A stretch of DNA of 64,000 bases, taken from Pedobacter sp. B4-66. Lineage in GTDB: Bacteria > Bacteroidota > Bacteroidia > Sphingobacteriales > Sphingobacteriaceae. This document shows positions 17,774-27,066 of this stretch, one piece after another (the first letter of the stretch is position 1; each line of letters opens with the position of its first letter). The stretch is from contig NZ_JAFVME010000003.1 in the NCBI RefSeq assembly GCF_018492665.1, forward strand, positions 806,001 to 870,000, read 5' to 3'. The notes below the pieces were generated by a model. That model made no database searches. It was not told where the DNA came from and worked only from the letters and a program-made list of their open reading frames with translations. Both the position numbers and the translations under genes were made by a program.

Positions 17774-19051
17774 ATGTCTAATTTTTTATATGGAATTGAT
17801 TTCGGGACAACCAATTCTGCCCTTTCAATTTATGATGAAGAGAAAAAGGAAATCATAAAAACCATTATTGTTCCCTCAATATTATATTTTCAGAGTGAAC
17901 AAAGCTCTACTGAGCCACTTAAATATGTAGTTGGTGACCAAGCTATTTCAGAGTACATTAAGGATGGTATGAAAGGTCGATTCATGAAATCAATAAAACG
18001 TATTCTGCCAAGAAGTAGTTTTATTGAGACCAGGATCCATAACAAAAAATACAATGCTTCTGATCTTGTTACATTGATTTTAAAAGAATTAAAAGAAAAA
18101 GCAGATGAGATTATCGGTTATGATTGTAAAAAAGCAATCATTGGCCGCCCTGTTTTTTTTGATGATGACAATACCGCTAAAGATGCCCTTGCGCAAAAAA
18201 GGTTAAACAAAGCAGCTGAAAATGCCGGTTTTGAAGAGGTGAGATTCCAATTTGAACCAATAGGCGCTGCTTTTGCCTATGAGAAGACCATAACCAAAAA
18301 AGAAAAAGTATTGGTAGCAGATTTAGGCGGAGGAACAACTGACTTTACCTATTTGATACTTGACCCGGCCAAAGTTGGGGATAAAGACAGAAGAAACGAT
18401 ATTATTGCTACAGGTGGTATTTATATTGGTGGAGATAGCTTCGATTCGGCATTTATGTGGGACAAAGGAACCCCGCACTTTGGAAAACACACCTTATATG
18501 AGGCTGCCCCAGGAAAAATGCTAACTGTTCCTGTTTCCTTGTTTGCCAATATTTGTTCGTGGGAGCAAATGAACTTTTTTAATGGTATTAAGATTAAAAA
18601 TGATCTTCAAAACTATTATCACTACTCTAAACAGGATAGAAAATTCAAGAACCTACTTACGCTTACTGATAACAATCTCGGATACTCCCTTTTCCAATCG
18701 GTTGAAAAAACTAAAGTAGAATTATCTTCACTCGAGGTTTCACAATTTAAATATTCAAAAATGGATATTGAAATTAACGATGAAATATCCATAGATCAAT
18801 ACAATGGCATTATCCAAAAGGATCTTAAAAAGATAAGTGCTTACCTGGATGATTTCCTTTTGAATAATCAAATAGCAATAGATGATATCGATAGTCTTTT
18901 CCTAACCGGAGGAACATCTATGGTTTCAGCAATTAAGGAACTCTTTAAAACAAAATTCCCAAATACACCAGTGCATTCGGGAGATAACTTTATTAGTGTA
19001 GCTAAAGGCTTAGCTTATAGCGGATATTTATTTGAAGAGCCTGTATTATAA
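17774..19051 (+). CDS. Short Hsp70-family protein (YegD-like, ATPase domain only)
   Basis: 425 residues from the ATG at 17774. The upstream in-frame ATG at 17738 lies inside the preceding terminator and adds 12 hydrophobic residues, so it is rejected. The actin-like ATPase fold is clear: Y-G-I-D-F-G-T-T-N-S near residue 5, V-A-D-L-G-G-G-T-T-D-F near 178, and L-F-L-T-G-G-T-S near 375. The substrate-binding domain and lid of DnaK are missing, as in E. coli YegD, whose role is unknown. No J-domain or nucleotide-exchange gene is adjacent. Confidence 0.88.
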   Translation: MSNFLYGIDFGTTNSALSIYDEEKKEIIKTIIVPSILYFQSEQSSTEPLKYVVGDQAISEYIKDGMKGRFMKSIKRILPRSSFIETRIHNKKYNASDLVTLILKELKEKADEIIGYDCKKAIIGRPVFFDDDNTAKDALAQKRLNKAAENAGFEEVRFQFEPIGAAFAYEKTITKKEKVLVADLGGGTTDFTYLILDPAKVGDKDRRNDIIATGGIYIGGDSFDSAFMWDKGTPHFGKHTLYEAAPGKMLTVPVSLFANICSWEQMNFFNGIKIKNDLQNYYHYSKQDRKFKNLLTLTDNNLGYSLFQSVEKTKVELSSLEVSQFKYSKMDIEINDEISIDQYNGIIQKDLKKISAYLDDFLLNNQIAIDDIDSLFLTGGTSMVSAIKELFKTKFPNTPVHSGDNFISVAKGLAYSGYLFEEPVL

Positions 19052-19063
19052 GATCAGGCTCTT
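19035..19063. terminator. Hairpin at the 3' end of the Hsp70 gene
   Basis: AAGAGCCTG and CAGGCTCTT pair over 9 bp around an 11-nt loop that contains the stop codon. It lies between the convergent Hsp70 and rlmB genes. Confidence 0.6.
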
Positions 19064-19079
19064 TATAAGATAAGATTTT

Positions 19080-19856
19080 TTATCCTTGCGAACGCTGTCT
19101 TATTGCTTCATACAAAATAACACCTGCAGAAACCGACACGTTTAACGAACTGATTTCACCAATCATAGGTATTTTAGCCAAATGATTAGCCATTCTCATG
19201 ATTTCATTTGAAATACCCTCATCCTCAGCCCCCATTACAATAGCCGTTGGTGTTGTATAGTCCGGAACATATATTAAATCGTTCGTTTTTTCTGTACAAG
19301 CCACAATTTGCAAACCACATTCCTGTAAAAACAAAGCTATTTTTTGAAGATTCGGATGTCTGCATACCGGTATGGTAAATAAAGCTCCTGCTGATGTTTT
19401 AATAGCATCAGCATTGATTTGCGCAGAATTTTTAGTTGGTACAACTATAGCATGAACACCTGCACACGCTGCAGTTCTAGCTATCGCTCCCATATTTCTT
19501 ACATCCGTAATTCCATCAAGAATCAACACCAAAGGTGTTTCTCCTTTTTCGTAAATCATAGGAATAATGTCTTCAATTTTTTGAAAAGTAATCGATGAAA
19601 TTACAGCAATCACACCTTGATGATTTTTTTGGGTCATCCGGTTCAATTTCTCTACAGGAACATTATGTATCGGTGCATCAACCTCTTTTAGCAGCTGTTT
19701 TAGCTCCAGTATAATCTCACCAGTTAAATTCCTTTGTATATAAATAGTCTCTATATCTTTACCAGCCTTAATAGCCTCTATTACTGCACGTATACCAAAT
19801 ACGAACTCATTATTTTCTTTAGGTCTGGTAGACCTTCTTGAGTTTTCCATCTTCAT
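19080..19856 (-). CDS. rlmB: 23S rRNA (guanosine-2'-O-)-methyltransferase, TrmH/SpoU family (RlmB)
   Basis: 258 residues from the ATG at 19856. The longer reading (19871) overlaps a -7 element on the minus strand (19869-19876), so a start at 19856 or 19850 is preferred. The N-terminal substrate-binding domain (about 15-90) is followed by the knotted SPOUT methyltransferase with D-x-x-x-D-V-R-N-M-G-A-I-A-R near 120-133, V-M-G-A-E-D-E-G-I near 207 and S-L-N-V-S-V-S-A-G near 235. RlmB methylates G2251 of 23S rRNA; a TrmH-type tRNA role cannot be excluded. Confidence 0.93.
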   Translation of the reverse strand: MKMENSRRSTRPKENNEFVFGIRAVIEAIKAGKDIETIYIQRNLTGEIILELKQLLKEVDAPIHNVPVEKLNRMTQKNHQGVIAVISSITFQKIEDIIPMIYEKGETPLVLILDGITDVRNMGAIARTAACAGVHAIVVPTKNSAQINADAIKTSAGALFTIPVCRHPNLQKIALFLQECGLQIVACTEKTNDLIYVPDYTTPTAIVMGAEDEGISNEIMRMANHLAKIPMIGEISSLNVSVSAGVILYEAIRQRSQG

Positions 19857-19868
19857 AAAATTGAAGCG

Positions 19869-19876
19869 CAAAAATA
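19869..19876 (-). promoter_or_regulatory. -7 element before rlmB
   Basis: Minus-strand TATTTTTG fits TAnnTTTG and lies 12 bp before the ATG at 19856. It helps to decide that start. Confidence 0.5.
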
Positions 19877-20043
19877 GCTCAAAAATTGCTATTAATTTAA
19901 CCTAATTTTTATGAGCAAGTGTTTTGCTTATCAACATCTTGCTGTTAGCAAATTATTCAAATTCATAAGAGACATACCAAAATGAAAGTATTTTAGTTGT
20001 GGGAATGTTCATAAAGAATTCAAGAAGGGACCTAATTTTTGTC

Positions 20044-20051
20044 TATTTTTG
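20044..20051 (+). promoter_or_regulatory. -7 element before dnaB
   Basis: TATTTTTG ends 5 bp before the ATG at 20057. Transcription from it would give an almost leaderless mRNA, or initiation at a later in-frame ATG. Confidence 0.5.
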
Positions 20052-20056
20052 TATCC

Positions 20057-21631
20057 ATGAGCAGCGATAACGGAATTCAAGGACAAGATAAGGCAAACTT
20101 TACAGCGCGTAAAAATAGATTAAGCAATTCTATGACTACGATGGGGAAAATCCCACCGCAGGCTATCGACCTTGAAGAAGCCGTTCTTGGTGCATTAATG
20201 CTTGAAAAAGACGCACTATCGACTGTAATTGATATTCTAAAGCCCGAAGTATTTTATCATGAAGGGCACAAAAAGATTTTTGAAGCTATTCAAGGGCTTT
20301 TCCAGAAATCTAAACCAGTTGATATTTTAACTGTTACTTCTGAACTAAGAACGCTGGGACAATTAGAAATGATTGGTGGCGCGTATTATATTACCAACCT
20401 AACCAACAGAGTAGCTTCTGCTGCTAACATAGAATTCCACGCACGTATTATTTCTCAAAAGTATATTCAGAGAGAACTGATCAGAATCTCTTCGGAAATT
20501 ATCCAGAATGCTTACGAGGATACTACCGATATATTCGATTTACTGGATCATGCAGAGAAAAACTTATTTGATATTGCTCAGAATAACTTAAGAAGAGATA
20601 CTCAAAAGATGGATGAGATTGTAAAGCAATCTTTAGCCACTTTAGAGGCGCTTCGTGGCAAGAGTGATGGTTTAACTGGTGTACCATCAGGCTTTACCGA
20701 TCTTGATCGTATTACAGGTGGATGGCAACCATCAGATTTAGTAATTATTGCGGCTCGTCCGGCAATGGGTAAAACCGCATTCGTTCTAACCTGTGCACGT
20801 AACGCAGCTGTACAATTTAAAAGACCTGTTGTAGTATTCTCATTAGAGATGTCGTCTGTTCAGCTGGTAAATCGTTTGATTTCCGGGGAAACTGAGATTG
20901 AGCAGGAGAAAATCAGAAAAGGAAACCTCGCAGAGTGGGAATGGCAACAACTTCATAGTAAAATAGGAACCTTAACAGAAGCTCCTCTACTAATAGATGA
21001 TACCCCTGCGCTTAACATATTCGAATTTAGAGCAAAATGCAGAAGGCTAAAATCTCAATATGATTTACAACTAATCATCATCGATTATTTGCAGCTAATG
21101 CATGGTAAAGGAGAAGGACAAAGTGGTGGTGGTAACAGGGAGCAGGAAATTGGCAGTATATCAAGAGCGCTTAAATCTGTAGCCAAAGAACTAAATGTAC
21201 CCGTACTAGCCTTATCCCAGTTAAGTCGTGCAGTAGAGAGTAGACCAGGTGTGAACGGAAAACGACCAATGCTTTCAGATTTACGTGAATCCGGATCTAT
21301 TGAGCAGGATGCCGATATGGTGTTGTTCTTATACAGACCGGAATATTATGGCATCACAGAAGATGAGCAAGGGCGATCACAAGCCGGCGTTGGTGAGGTA
21401 ATTATTGCAAAACACCGTAACGGTGAAACCGGAATTGTGCCACTACGCTTTATTGGTAAGTATGTAAAATTTGCGGATTTGGAAGAGAGTTTCTCTGCAC
21501 CTACCTCATTCTCAATGGATAGCCCTGGCGCTGGAATGCATCCTTCACAAGATTTTGACAGACCTGCAGGAAATGTAATCATTAAACCGTCACGTATGGA
21601 TGACATGCATGATGAAGATGCACCTTTCTAA
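20057..21631 (+). CDS. dnaB: Replicative DNA helicase DnaB
   Basis: 524 residues from the ATG at 20057; a TTG six codons upstream is inside the promoter. The N-terminal DnaB domain starts near P-P-Q-A-I-D-L-E-E-A-V-L-G. The RecA-like helicase domain has Walker A A-R-P-A-M-G-K-T-A near residue 237 and I-I-I-D-Y-L-Q-L-M near 339, then S-R-x-x-E and S-D-L-R-E-S-G-x-I-E-Q-D-A-D. The unusual leader of about 30 residues could be shorter if the later ATGs (M-T-T-M-G-K) are used. No intein is present. Confidence 0.97.
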   Translation: MSSDNGIQGQDKANFTARKNRLSNSMTTMGKIPPQAIDLEEAVLGALMLEKDALSTVIDILKPEVFYHEGHKKIFEAIQGLFQKSKPVDILTVTSELRTLGQLEMIGGAYYITNLTNRVASAANIEFHARIISQKYIQRELIRISSEIIQNAYEDTTDIFDLLDHAEKNLFDIAQNNLRRDTQKMDEIVKQSLATLEALRGKSDGLTGVPSGFTDLDRITGGWQPSDLVIIAARPAMGKTAFVLTCARNAAVQFKRPVVVFSLEMSSVQLVNRLISGETEIEQEKIRKGNLAEWEWQQLHSKIGTLTEAPLLIDDTPALNIFEFRAKCRRLKSQYDLQLIIIDYLQLMHGKGEGQSGGGNREQEIGSISRALKSVAKELNVPVLALSQLSRAVESRPGVNGKRPMLSDLRESGSIEQDADMVLFLYRPEYYGITEDEQGRSQAGVGEVIIAKHRNGETGIVPLRFIGKYVKFADLEESFSAPTSFSMDSPGAGMHPSQDFDRPAGNVIIKPSRMDDMHDEDAPF

Positions 21632-21649
21632 TAAGACTAACTTTTATTC

Positions 21650-22852
21650 CTACAAGAAGTAACCTAATAATATCCCGCCAAGAACAATAAAAGGCGGGCT
21701 TATTTTGGTGAAATTCAAAATAAGAAAGGTGGTTATCAAAACAGCTATAGCTGTATAATCCAATCCTATTGGCTTTACAAGCAAAATAAATGCTGCAATA
21801 ATAAAGCCAACACTTACGGCATTTATACCTGATAGTGAGTATTTAATACGTGTTATCTTTTTAAGGTCTTCCCAAAAAGGAACAATAAATAACACCAGGA
21901 TCAACCCTGGCAAGTTTATTCCTAAAACAGCTACTACCCCTCCAAGTATCTGACCGGTTACTCCGTAACCAAAGTTCCTCATACTTAGTGCACCAACATA
22001 ACTTGTAAATGAGAATGTTGGCCCGGGTAAAGCCTGCTGCAACGCAAAACCAGATAAGAATCCTGAAGAGTGCAGATAATGCTTCATTTGCACAAACTCA
22101 GTAAACATAAGAGGGACAAGCACTTGCCCACCACCAAAAATAAAAATACCATTACGGTAAAAATTCTCAAACAACCTTATTGGCAAACTAAACGGAGAAG
22201 TACGGTTAATAACAGCACCTAATAAGGCTAGAAACAACAGTACTCCAACAAAATAAACCAGCTTTTTACGGTTTATATTTGAAAACAACTTTACCCTGAT
22301 TTCGCTTTCCTCTTTGGGAGCATCGAGTGCCGATGAGATCATCCCCCCTATTAAAATAGCCATTGGAAACACGTAAGCATTCCTCAATACAAGCGTCGCA
22401 ATTACCGCAGAAATGGCAAGAAATATAGATAATTGAGAAACAAGAACTCGCCTTGAAAGATTATATGCACCAAATGCCACTATACCTAATGCTATTGGCT
22501 GTATATATTCCAGTATCTGGACAAATTTTTCTTTATGATCTATCTTTGCAAAACTGATTGCTGCAAAAGTCATAATGGCGGCAGAAGGAAAAATCCAGAT
22601 TAAAAAAGTTATTAAGGAAAGCTTTAGCCCTCCTACTTTATAAGCAATGCCTACAAGCGTTTGAGTAGATGCAGGGCCAGGTAGCACCTGCGCTAAAGCA
22701 TTCAGTTCCAAAAGCTCTTCTTCAGTAATATACCTTGCGTCCTTAACAAAGTACTTTAGCAATAATGCAAGGTGAGCCTGTGCACCTCCAAAAGCAGTAA
22801 ATGTGAATAGAATCACATTTCTTATAAACAAAAGTTGCTTCTTATTGCTCAC
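21650..22852 (-). CDS. chrA: Chromate transporter, two-domain CHR family
   Basis: 400 residues with about ten to twelve membrane segments in two homologous halves. Each half starts with the CHR signature: F-T-A-F-G-G-A-Q-A-H near residue 17 with L-P-G-P-A-S-T-Q near 54, and F-I-F-G-G-G-Q-V-L-V-P near 236 with L-P-G-P-T-F-S-F near 273. The long form exports chromate by antiport in characterised members. The TPR gene lies 11 bp upstream on the same strand. Confidence 0.93.
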   Translation of the reverse strand: MSNKKQLLFIRNVILFTFTAFGGAQAHLALLLKYFVKDARYITEEELLELNALAQVLPGPASTQTLVGIAYKVGGLKLSLITFLIWIFPSAAIMTFAAISFAKIDHKEKFVQILEYIQPIALGIVAFGAYNLSRRVLVSQLSIFLAISAVIATLVLRNAYVFPMAILIGGMISSALDAPKEESEIRVKLFSNINRKKLVYFVGVLLFLALLGAVINRTSPFSLPIRLFENFYRNGIFIFGGGQVLVPLMFTEFVQMKHYLHSSGFLSGFALQQALPGPTFSFTSYVGALSMRNFGYGVTGQILGGVVAVLGINLPGLILVLFIVPFWEDLKKITRIKYSLSGINAVSVGFIIAAFILLVKPIGLDYTAIAVLITTFLILNFTKISPPFIVLGGILLGYFL

Positions 22853-22863
22853 TCGTTTAAAAA

Positions 22864-23199
22864 CTAGTCATCTTCATAATCTAATCCTGCAGCTGAATTA
22901 TATGCCCCTTGTAGTTCAGAAAAAGCATGCATATCTCTTTTATTTTTGGCAGCAACCATGCCTTTTTGATATATTTTTATACCCTCATCAGTTTTCCCTG
23001 TTTTCTCGTACAGTTTCCCTAAATGATAATAGGTTCCCACATAATCAGGGTGTTCTGCTACAAGTTTCAAATAATATTCAAATGCCCTTTCTGAGTCATT
23101 CGCTGAATTATATTCTGTTGCAAGGGCATACAAAACGAAGGGATCATTGGGATCGCTCTCTAAAAAATTTAATAGTTTGTCTAAACGGGTACTTTGCAT
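22864..23199 (-). CDS. Small TPR protein
   Basis: 111 residues with about two to three TPR helix pairs: residues 15-50 (P-N-D-P-F-V-L-Y-A-L-A), 51-84 (P-D-Y-V-G-T-Y-Y-H-L-G-K-L-Y) and a partial third. There is no signal peptide and the tail is acidic (D-Y-E-D-D). TPRs bind partner proteins; the partner is unknown. It is upstream of chrA with an 11-bp gap and divergent from etfB. Confidence 0.8.
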   Translation of the reverse strand: MQSTRLDKLLNFLESDPNDPFVLYALATEYNSANDSERAFEYYLKLVAEHPDYVGTYYHLGKLYEKTGKTDEGIKIYQKGMVAAKNKRDMHAFSELQGAYNSAAGLDYEDD

Positions 23200-23285
23200 T
23201 TTTAATCCCTGCTTTTTTAATTAGATTTGCAAAAAGACAATTTTAGCTAAAATAGCTTCATTACCTTTAAAACAAATTTATACAT

Positions 23286-24023
23286 ATGAAAATATTAGTT
23301 TGTATCAGTAATGTGCCCGACACAACAACAAAAATAACTTTTACTAACGATAATACACAATTCAATACCTCAGGTGTACAATTTATTGTTAACCCATATG
23401 ATGAGATTGCCTTATCAAGAGCTATTGAACTTTGTGAAGGTGGTAAAGGAACGGTAACCGTAGTTAATGTTGGAGAAAGCCAAACAGACCCAACCATAAG
23501 AAAAGCCTTAGCTATTGGCGCTGATGATGCAGTTAGAATTAATGCAGCTCCAAGAGATGCTTATTTTACCGCTTACCAGATAGCAGAATATGCTAAAACT
23601 ACTGAATTTGACATGATACTTTGTGGCCGTGAATCTATTGATTATAATGGATCTCAGGTTGCTGCGATGATTGGTGAATTCCTTGACATTCCATCTATTT
23701 CTATCATCAAAAAATTAGACTATGATGGAACAACAGCAACATTAGAACGCGAAATTGAAGGTGGAAAAGAAGTTATTTCTGTAACTGGCAAGTTTATTGC
23801 AAGTTGTTCAGAAGGAACTGCTGAACCTAAAATCCCGAATATGAGAGGCATTATGTCTGCAAGAACTAAACCTCTTGTTGTTATTGAAGCTAAAGATATT
23901 GAACAAGTTGCAAAAGTTCAACAATTCGAAACTCCTCCTCCTCGTGGCACAGTTAAACTGGTTCCGGCTGAAGAGACTGCTAAATTAATTGACTTATTAC
24001 ATCAGGAAGCTAAAGTAATCTAA
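23286..24023 (+). CDS. etfB: Electron transfer flavoprotein subunit beta
   Basis: 245 residues. The ETF adenine-nucleotide-binding fold is recognisable from the opening M-K-I-L-V-C-I-S-N-V-P-D-T and the later L-C-G-R-E-S-I-D-Y-N-G-S-Q segment near 118-128. With EtfA it carries electrons from acyl-CoA and related dehydrogenases to the quinone pool. etfA follows 45 bp downstream in the usual order. Confidence 0.96.
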   Translation: MKILVCISNVPDTTTKITFTNDNTQFNTSGVQFIVNPYDEIALSRAIELCEGGKGTVTVVNVGESQTDPTIRKALAIGADDAVRINAAPRDAYFTAYQIAEYAKTTEFDMILCGRESIDYNGSQVAAMIGEFLDIPSISIIKKLDYDGTTATLEREIEGGKEVISVTGKFIASCSEGTAEPKIPNMRGIMSARTKPLVVIEAKDIEQVAKVQQFETPPPRGTVKLVPAEETAKLIDLLHQEAKVI

Positions 24024-24068
24024 CTGGAGTTCTATTTCAGAATTTAAAAAATATTTAATAAAGATCGT

Positions 24069-25040
24069 ATGTCAGTTTTAGTATATGTAGAACAAGTAGA
24101 TGGCAAATTTAAGAAGTCTGTTTTTGAAGCAGTATCTTATGCAAAAGCCATTGCAGATAAACAAGGAAGTAATTTAACCGCTGTATCTATTGGTAATGTT
24201 GATGAAAGTGAACTTAAAGCATTAGGTAAATACGGAGCTTCTAAAGTTTTAAATGTTTCTAATGATCAGCTTAAGAATTTCGTAAATCAAGCATATGCTT
24301 CAATTATAGCTGAAGCAGCAAAAAAAGAAAGCGCAGATATTATTGTACTTTCTAACTCTTTCTCAGGAAAAGGTTTGGCTCCTCGTATAGCTGTTAAACT
24401 TAAAGCCGGATTAGTAGATGGCGCTGTAGAATTACCTCAATTAGATGGGGGGAAGTTCTTAGTTAAAAAAACAGCCTTTTCAGGTAAAGCTTTTGCAATC
24501 ACAGAATTAACTTCTGCAGTTAAAATTATTGCATTAAATCCAAATGCTTTTGGCGTTAAAGAATCTGCAGTTGAAGCGGCTGTTGAAGCATTTAGCCCAG
24601 AGATTAAAGCTACAGACCTTAGCGCTATCGTTAAAGAAATAGTAAGAGCAACAAATAAAGTATCTTTACCTGATGCAGAAATTGTAGTTTCGGGTGGAAG
24701 AGGATTAAAAGGTCCTGAAAACTGGGGAATGATTGAAGAGTTAGCTGGCCTTCTTGGTGCAGCAACTGCTTGCTCGAAACCAGTTTCTGATGCTGATTGG
24801 AGACCACATTCAGAGCACGTTGGTCAGACAGGTATTGCTATCAGTCCAAACTTATATATTGCAATTGGTATATCAGGTGCGATCCAACATTTGGCAGGTG
24901 TTAGTTCATCTAAAGTTATTGTTGTAATCAACAAAGATCCTGAAGCTCCTTTCTTTAAAGTGGCTGATTACGGAATTGTTGGTGACGCATTTGAAGTTGT
25001 TCCAAAATTAATAGAAGCATTAAAAGCACATAAAAGTTAA
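24069..25040 (+). CDS. etfA: Electron transfer flavoprotein subunit alpha
   Basis: 323 residues. The N-terminal ETF domain is followed by the FAD-binding domain, with V-S-G-G-R-G-L-K near 212, the R-P-H-S-E-H-V-G-Q-T-G segment near 256-266 and a closing I-N-K-D-P-E-A-P-F-F-K-V-A-D-Y-G-I-V-G-D motif. It pairs with EtfB. A strong hairpin follows. Confidence 0.96.
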   Translation: MSVLVYVEQVDGKFKKSVFEAVSYAKAIADKQGSNLTAVSIGNVDESELKALGKYGASKVLNVSNDQLKNFVNQAYASIIAEAAKKESADIIVLSNSFSGKGLAPRIAVKLKAGLVDGAVELPQLDGGKFLVKKTAFSGKAFAITELTSAVKIIALNPNAFGVKESAVEAAVEAFSPEIKATDLSAIVKEIVRATNKVSLPDAEIVVSGGRGLKGPENWGMIEELAGLLGAATACSKPVSDADWRPHSEHVGQTGIAISPNLYIAIGISGAIQHLAGVSSSKVIVVINKDPEAPFFKVADYGIVGDAFEVVPKLIEALKAHKS

Positions 25041-25043
25041 TTA

Positions 25044-25074
25044 AATACCCGGCAAACCTATTTTGCCGGGTATT
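25044..25074 (+). terminator. Terminator-like hairpin after etfA, abutting the next start codon
   Basis: AATACCCGGCAAA pairs with TTTGCCGGGTATT over 13 bp around a 5-nt loop. The stem ends 7 bp before the ATG at 25082, so it occupies the ribosome-binding region of the next gene. The following tract is ATTTAAT rather than a solid T-run. Confidence 0.65.
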
Positions 25075-25081
25075 ATTTAAT

Positions 25082-25696
25082 ATGAAAAAAGTAAAACTCG
25101 ATATTGTTGGTTTATCCTATAGCCAAACTCAATCAGGAGCTTACGCTCTGGTTCTTGGCGAAGTAAACGGAAGAAGACGTTTGCCTATAATTATTGGTGC
25201 ATTTGAAGCTCAGGCTATTGCAATAGAAATAGAAAAAATGACACCAAGCAGGCCTTTAACTCATGACCTGTTTAAAACATTTGCCCAAACTTATAACATC
25301 CAAATAGAGGAAGTTTTAATTTATAATCTGGTAGAGGGCGTGTTTTTTGCAAAACTAATTTGCACCGATGGTGAAACTACTCATGAAATAGATGCGCGTA
25401 CATCTGATGCAATAGCTTTGGCTGTTCGTTTTAATGCGGCAATTTATACTTATGAGTTCATTTTATCTTCAGCAGGAATTGTAATTGAAGGAAATGATTT
25501 CTTGTTTCTCGAAAACATAGATGCGATTCCTAAAGAACAAGGTTCAGAAGACATCAGTACTTCTATTCCTGGTAGCAACTACAAATCTTTAAGTATGGAA
25601 GAGCTTCAGCAAAAACTTCAGGAAGCTATTTTTGAAGAAGCATATGAAAAAGCTGCAAGAATTCGTGATGAAATAAATAAGAGAAATTCGGCATAA
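25082..25696 (+). CDS. Bifunctional-nuclease domain (DUF151) protein with C-terminal UVR motif
   Basis: 204 residues. The BFN domain (about 1-130) has the signature L-P-I-I-I-G-x-x-E-A-x-A-I near 36-48, R-P-L-T-H-D-L near 59 and D-A-R-T-S-D-A-I-A-L-A-V-R near 105-117. A short UVR motif (about 165-200, M-E-E-L-Q-Q-K-L then A-A-x-x-R-D-E-I) closes the protein. BFN proteins have nuclease activity in some plants and a suggested regulatory role in bacteria. The fusion is standard in Bacteroidota. The start is set by the ATG directly after the etfA hairpin. Confidence 0.9.
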   Translation: MKKVKLDIVGLSYSQTQSGAYALVLGEVNGRRRLPIIIGAFEAQAIAIEIEKMTPSRPLTHDLFKTFAQTYNIQIEEVLIYNLVEGVFFAKLICTDGETTHEIDARTSDAIALAVRFNAAIYTYEFILSSAGIVIEGNDFLFLENIDAIPKEQGSEDISTSIPGSNYKSLSMEELQQKLQEAIFEEAYEKAARIRDEINKRNSA

Positions 25697-25755
25697 CAAT
25701 TTTAAAATAGTTCTATATTCAACTATTACTTTCAAAACCAACTAAACTATTATTT

Positions 25756-27021
25756 ATGAATGTTAAGTTTCGCTTAACTCTAATGAATTTCTTGCAATTC
25801 TTTATATGGGGTTCCTGGCTCATTACTATTGGAGTTTATTGGTTTCAAAATAAAAGGTGGTCTGGCTCTGAATTTGGGGCAATCTTTTCAACCATGGGTA
25901 TTTCGGCTATTTTTATGCCTGCACTTATGGGTATTATTTCAGATCGCTTTATTAATGCGGAAAAACTCTACGGAATTTTACATATCCTAGGTGCCGTAAG
26001 TTTATTCTCTTTACCATTAGTAGATAATCCAACAACATTTTTTTGGGTTATACTGGTAAACATGTTCTTTTACATGCCAACTCTCTCTCTCTCTATTACA
26101 GTTGCTTATTCAGCATTAAAAAGTAACCAGAAAGATGTTGTAAGGGACTATCCGCCTATCAGGATTTGGGGAACTATTGGATTTATTGCTGCACTCTGGG
26201 TGGTAAGTCTTTCAGGAAATGAAGCTTCTTCTAATCAATTTTATATTGCCTCTGCCGTTTCTTTGGCTTTAGGTATTTATGCTTTTACATTACCAAAATG
26301 TCCACCTCTAGCAAACAGGATTGATTCAAAGTCATTTGTTGATGCCTTAGGTCTAAGAGCTTTTACTTTATTTAAGCAAAAGAAGTTCGCAGTATTTTTC
26401 TTTTTCTCTATGTTTTTAGGTGCTGCCCTTCAGCTTACAAATGCTTACGGTGATACTTTTTTACATGATTTCAAGAATATCCCGGAGTATGAAAATTTAC
26501 TAGCAGTAAAGTATCCGGCAATTATCATGTCTATTTCCCAAATCTCTGAGACATTGTTTATTCTCGCAATTCCATTTTTCCTAAGAAAATTTGGAATCAA
26601 ATATGTAATGTTGTTAAGTATGTTAGCATGGGTACTAAGATTTGGTCTTTTCGCTTTTGCTGATCCGGCAGGAGGCTTGTGGATGATCATCTTATCATGT
26701 ATCGTTTATGGTATGGCTTTCGACTTTTTCAATATTTCAGGTTCGCTATTTATGGAAACTCAAATTGATGCCACAATAAGAGGTAGTGCTCAAGGATTGT
26801 TCATGATGATGGTAAATGGCTTTGGAGCACTTTTTGGAAGCTTTACTAGCGGAGTAATTATAGATAAGTTTTTTACATACGCCGACCATAGTAAGAACTG
26901 GCATGGAATATGGATTACTTTTGCATCGTATGCACTGCTGTTAGCAATTCTATTTCCTTTCATTTTCAAATATAAACATAACCGTGCTGAGGAGTCAGCA
27001 ATAAAGGCAATGGGCCACTAG
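25756..27021 (+). CDS. Nucleoside permease, MFS (NupG/XapB family)
   Basis: 421 residues with twelve predicted membrane segments. The start M-N-V-K-F-R-L-T-L-M-N-F-L-Q-F-F-I-W-G-S-W matches nucleoside:H+ symporters, as do R-x-W-G-T-I-G-F near 131 and R-G-S-A-Q-G-L-F near 337. It imports nucleosides across the inner membrane. No nucleoside catabolic gene is adjacent. Confidence 0.9.
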   Translation: MNVKFRLTLMNFLQFFIWGSWLITIGVYWFQNKRWSGSEFGAIFSTMGISAIFMPALMGIISDRFINAEKLYGILHILGAVSLFSLPLVDNPTTFFWVILVNMFFYMPTLSLSITVAYSALKSNQKDVVRDYPPIRIWGTIGFIAALWVVSLSGNEASSNQFYIASAVSLALGIYAFTLPKCPPLANRIDSKSFVDALGLRAFTLFKQKKFAVFFFFSMFLGAALQLTNAYGDTFLHDFKNIPEYENLLAVKYPAIIMSISQISETLFILAIPFFLRKFGIKYVMLLSMLAWVLRFGLFAFADPAGGLWMIILSCIVYGMAFDFFNISGSLFMETQIDATIRGSAQGLFMMMVNGFGALFGSFTSGVIIDKFFTYADHSKNWHGIWITFASYALLLAILFPFIFKYKHNRAEESAIKAMGH

Positions 27022-27066
27022 CCCCCATTACTGTAAAAATTCTGAGTTAACGTTTTTAATAAATCT

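Noticed and set aside
22803-23246. 147-residue plus-strand ORF
   Set aside because: It lies antisense over the chrA start and the whole TPR gene, both of which have clear family signatures; its own translation resembles no family.
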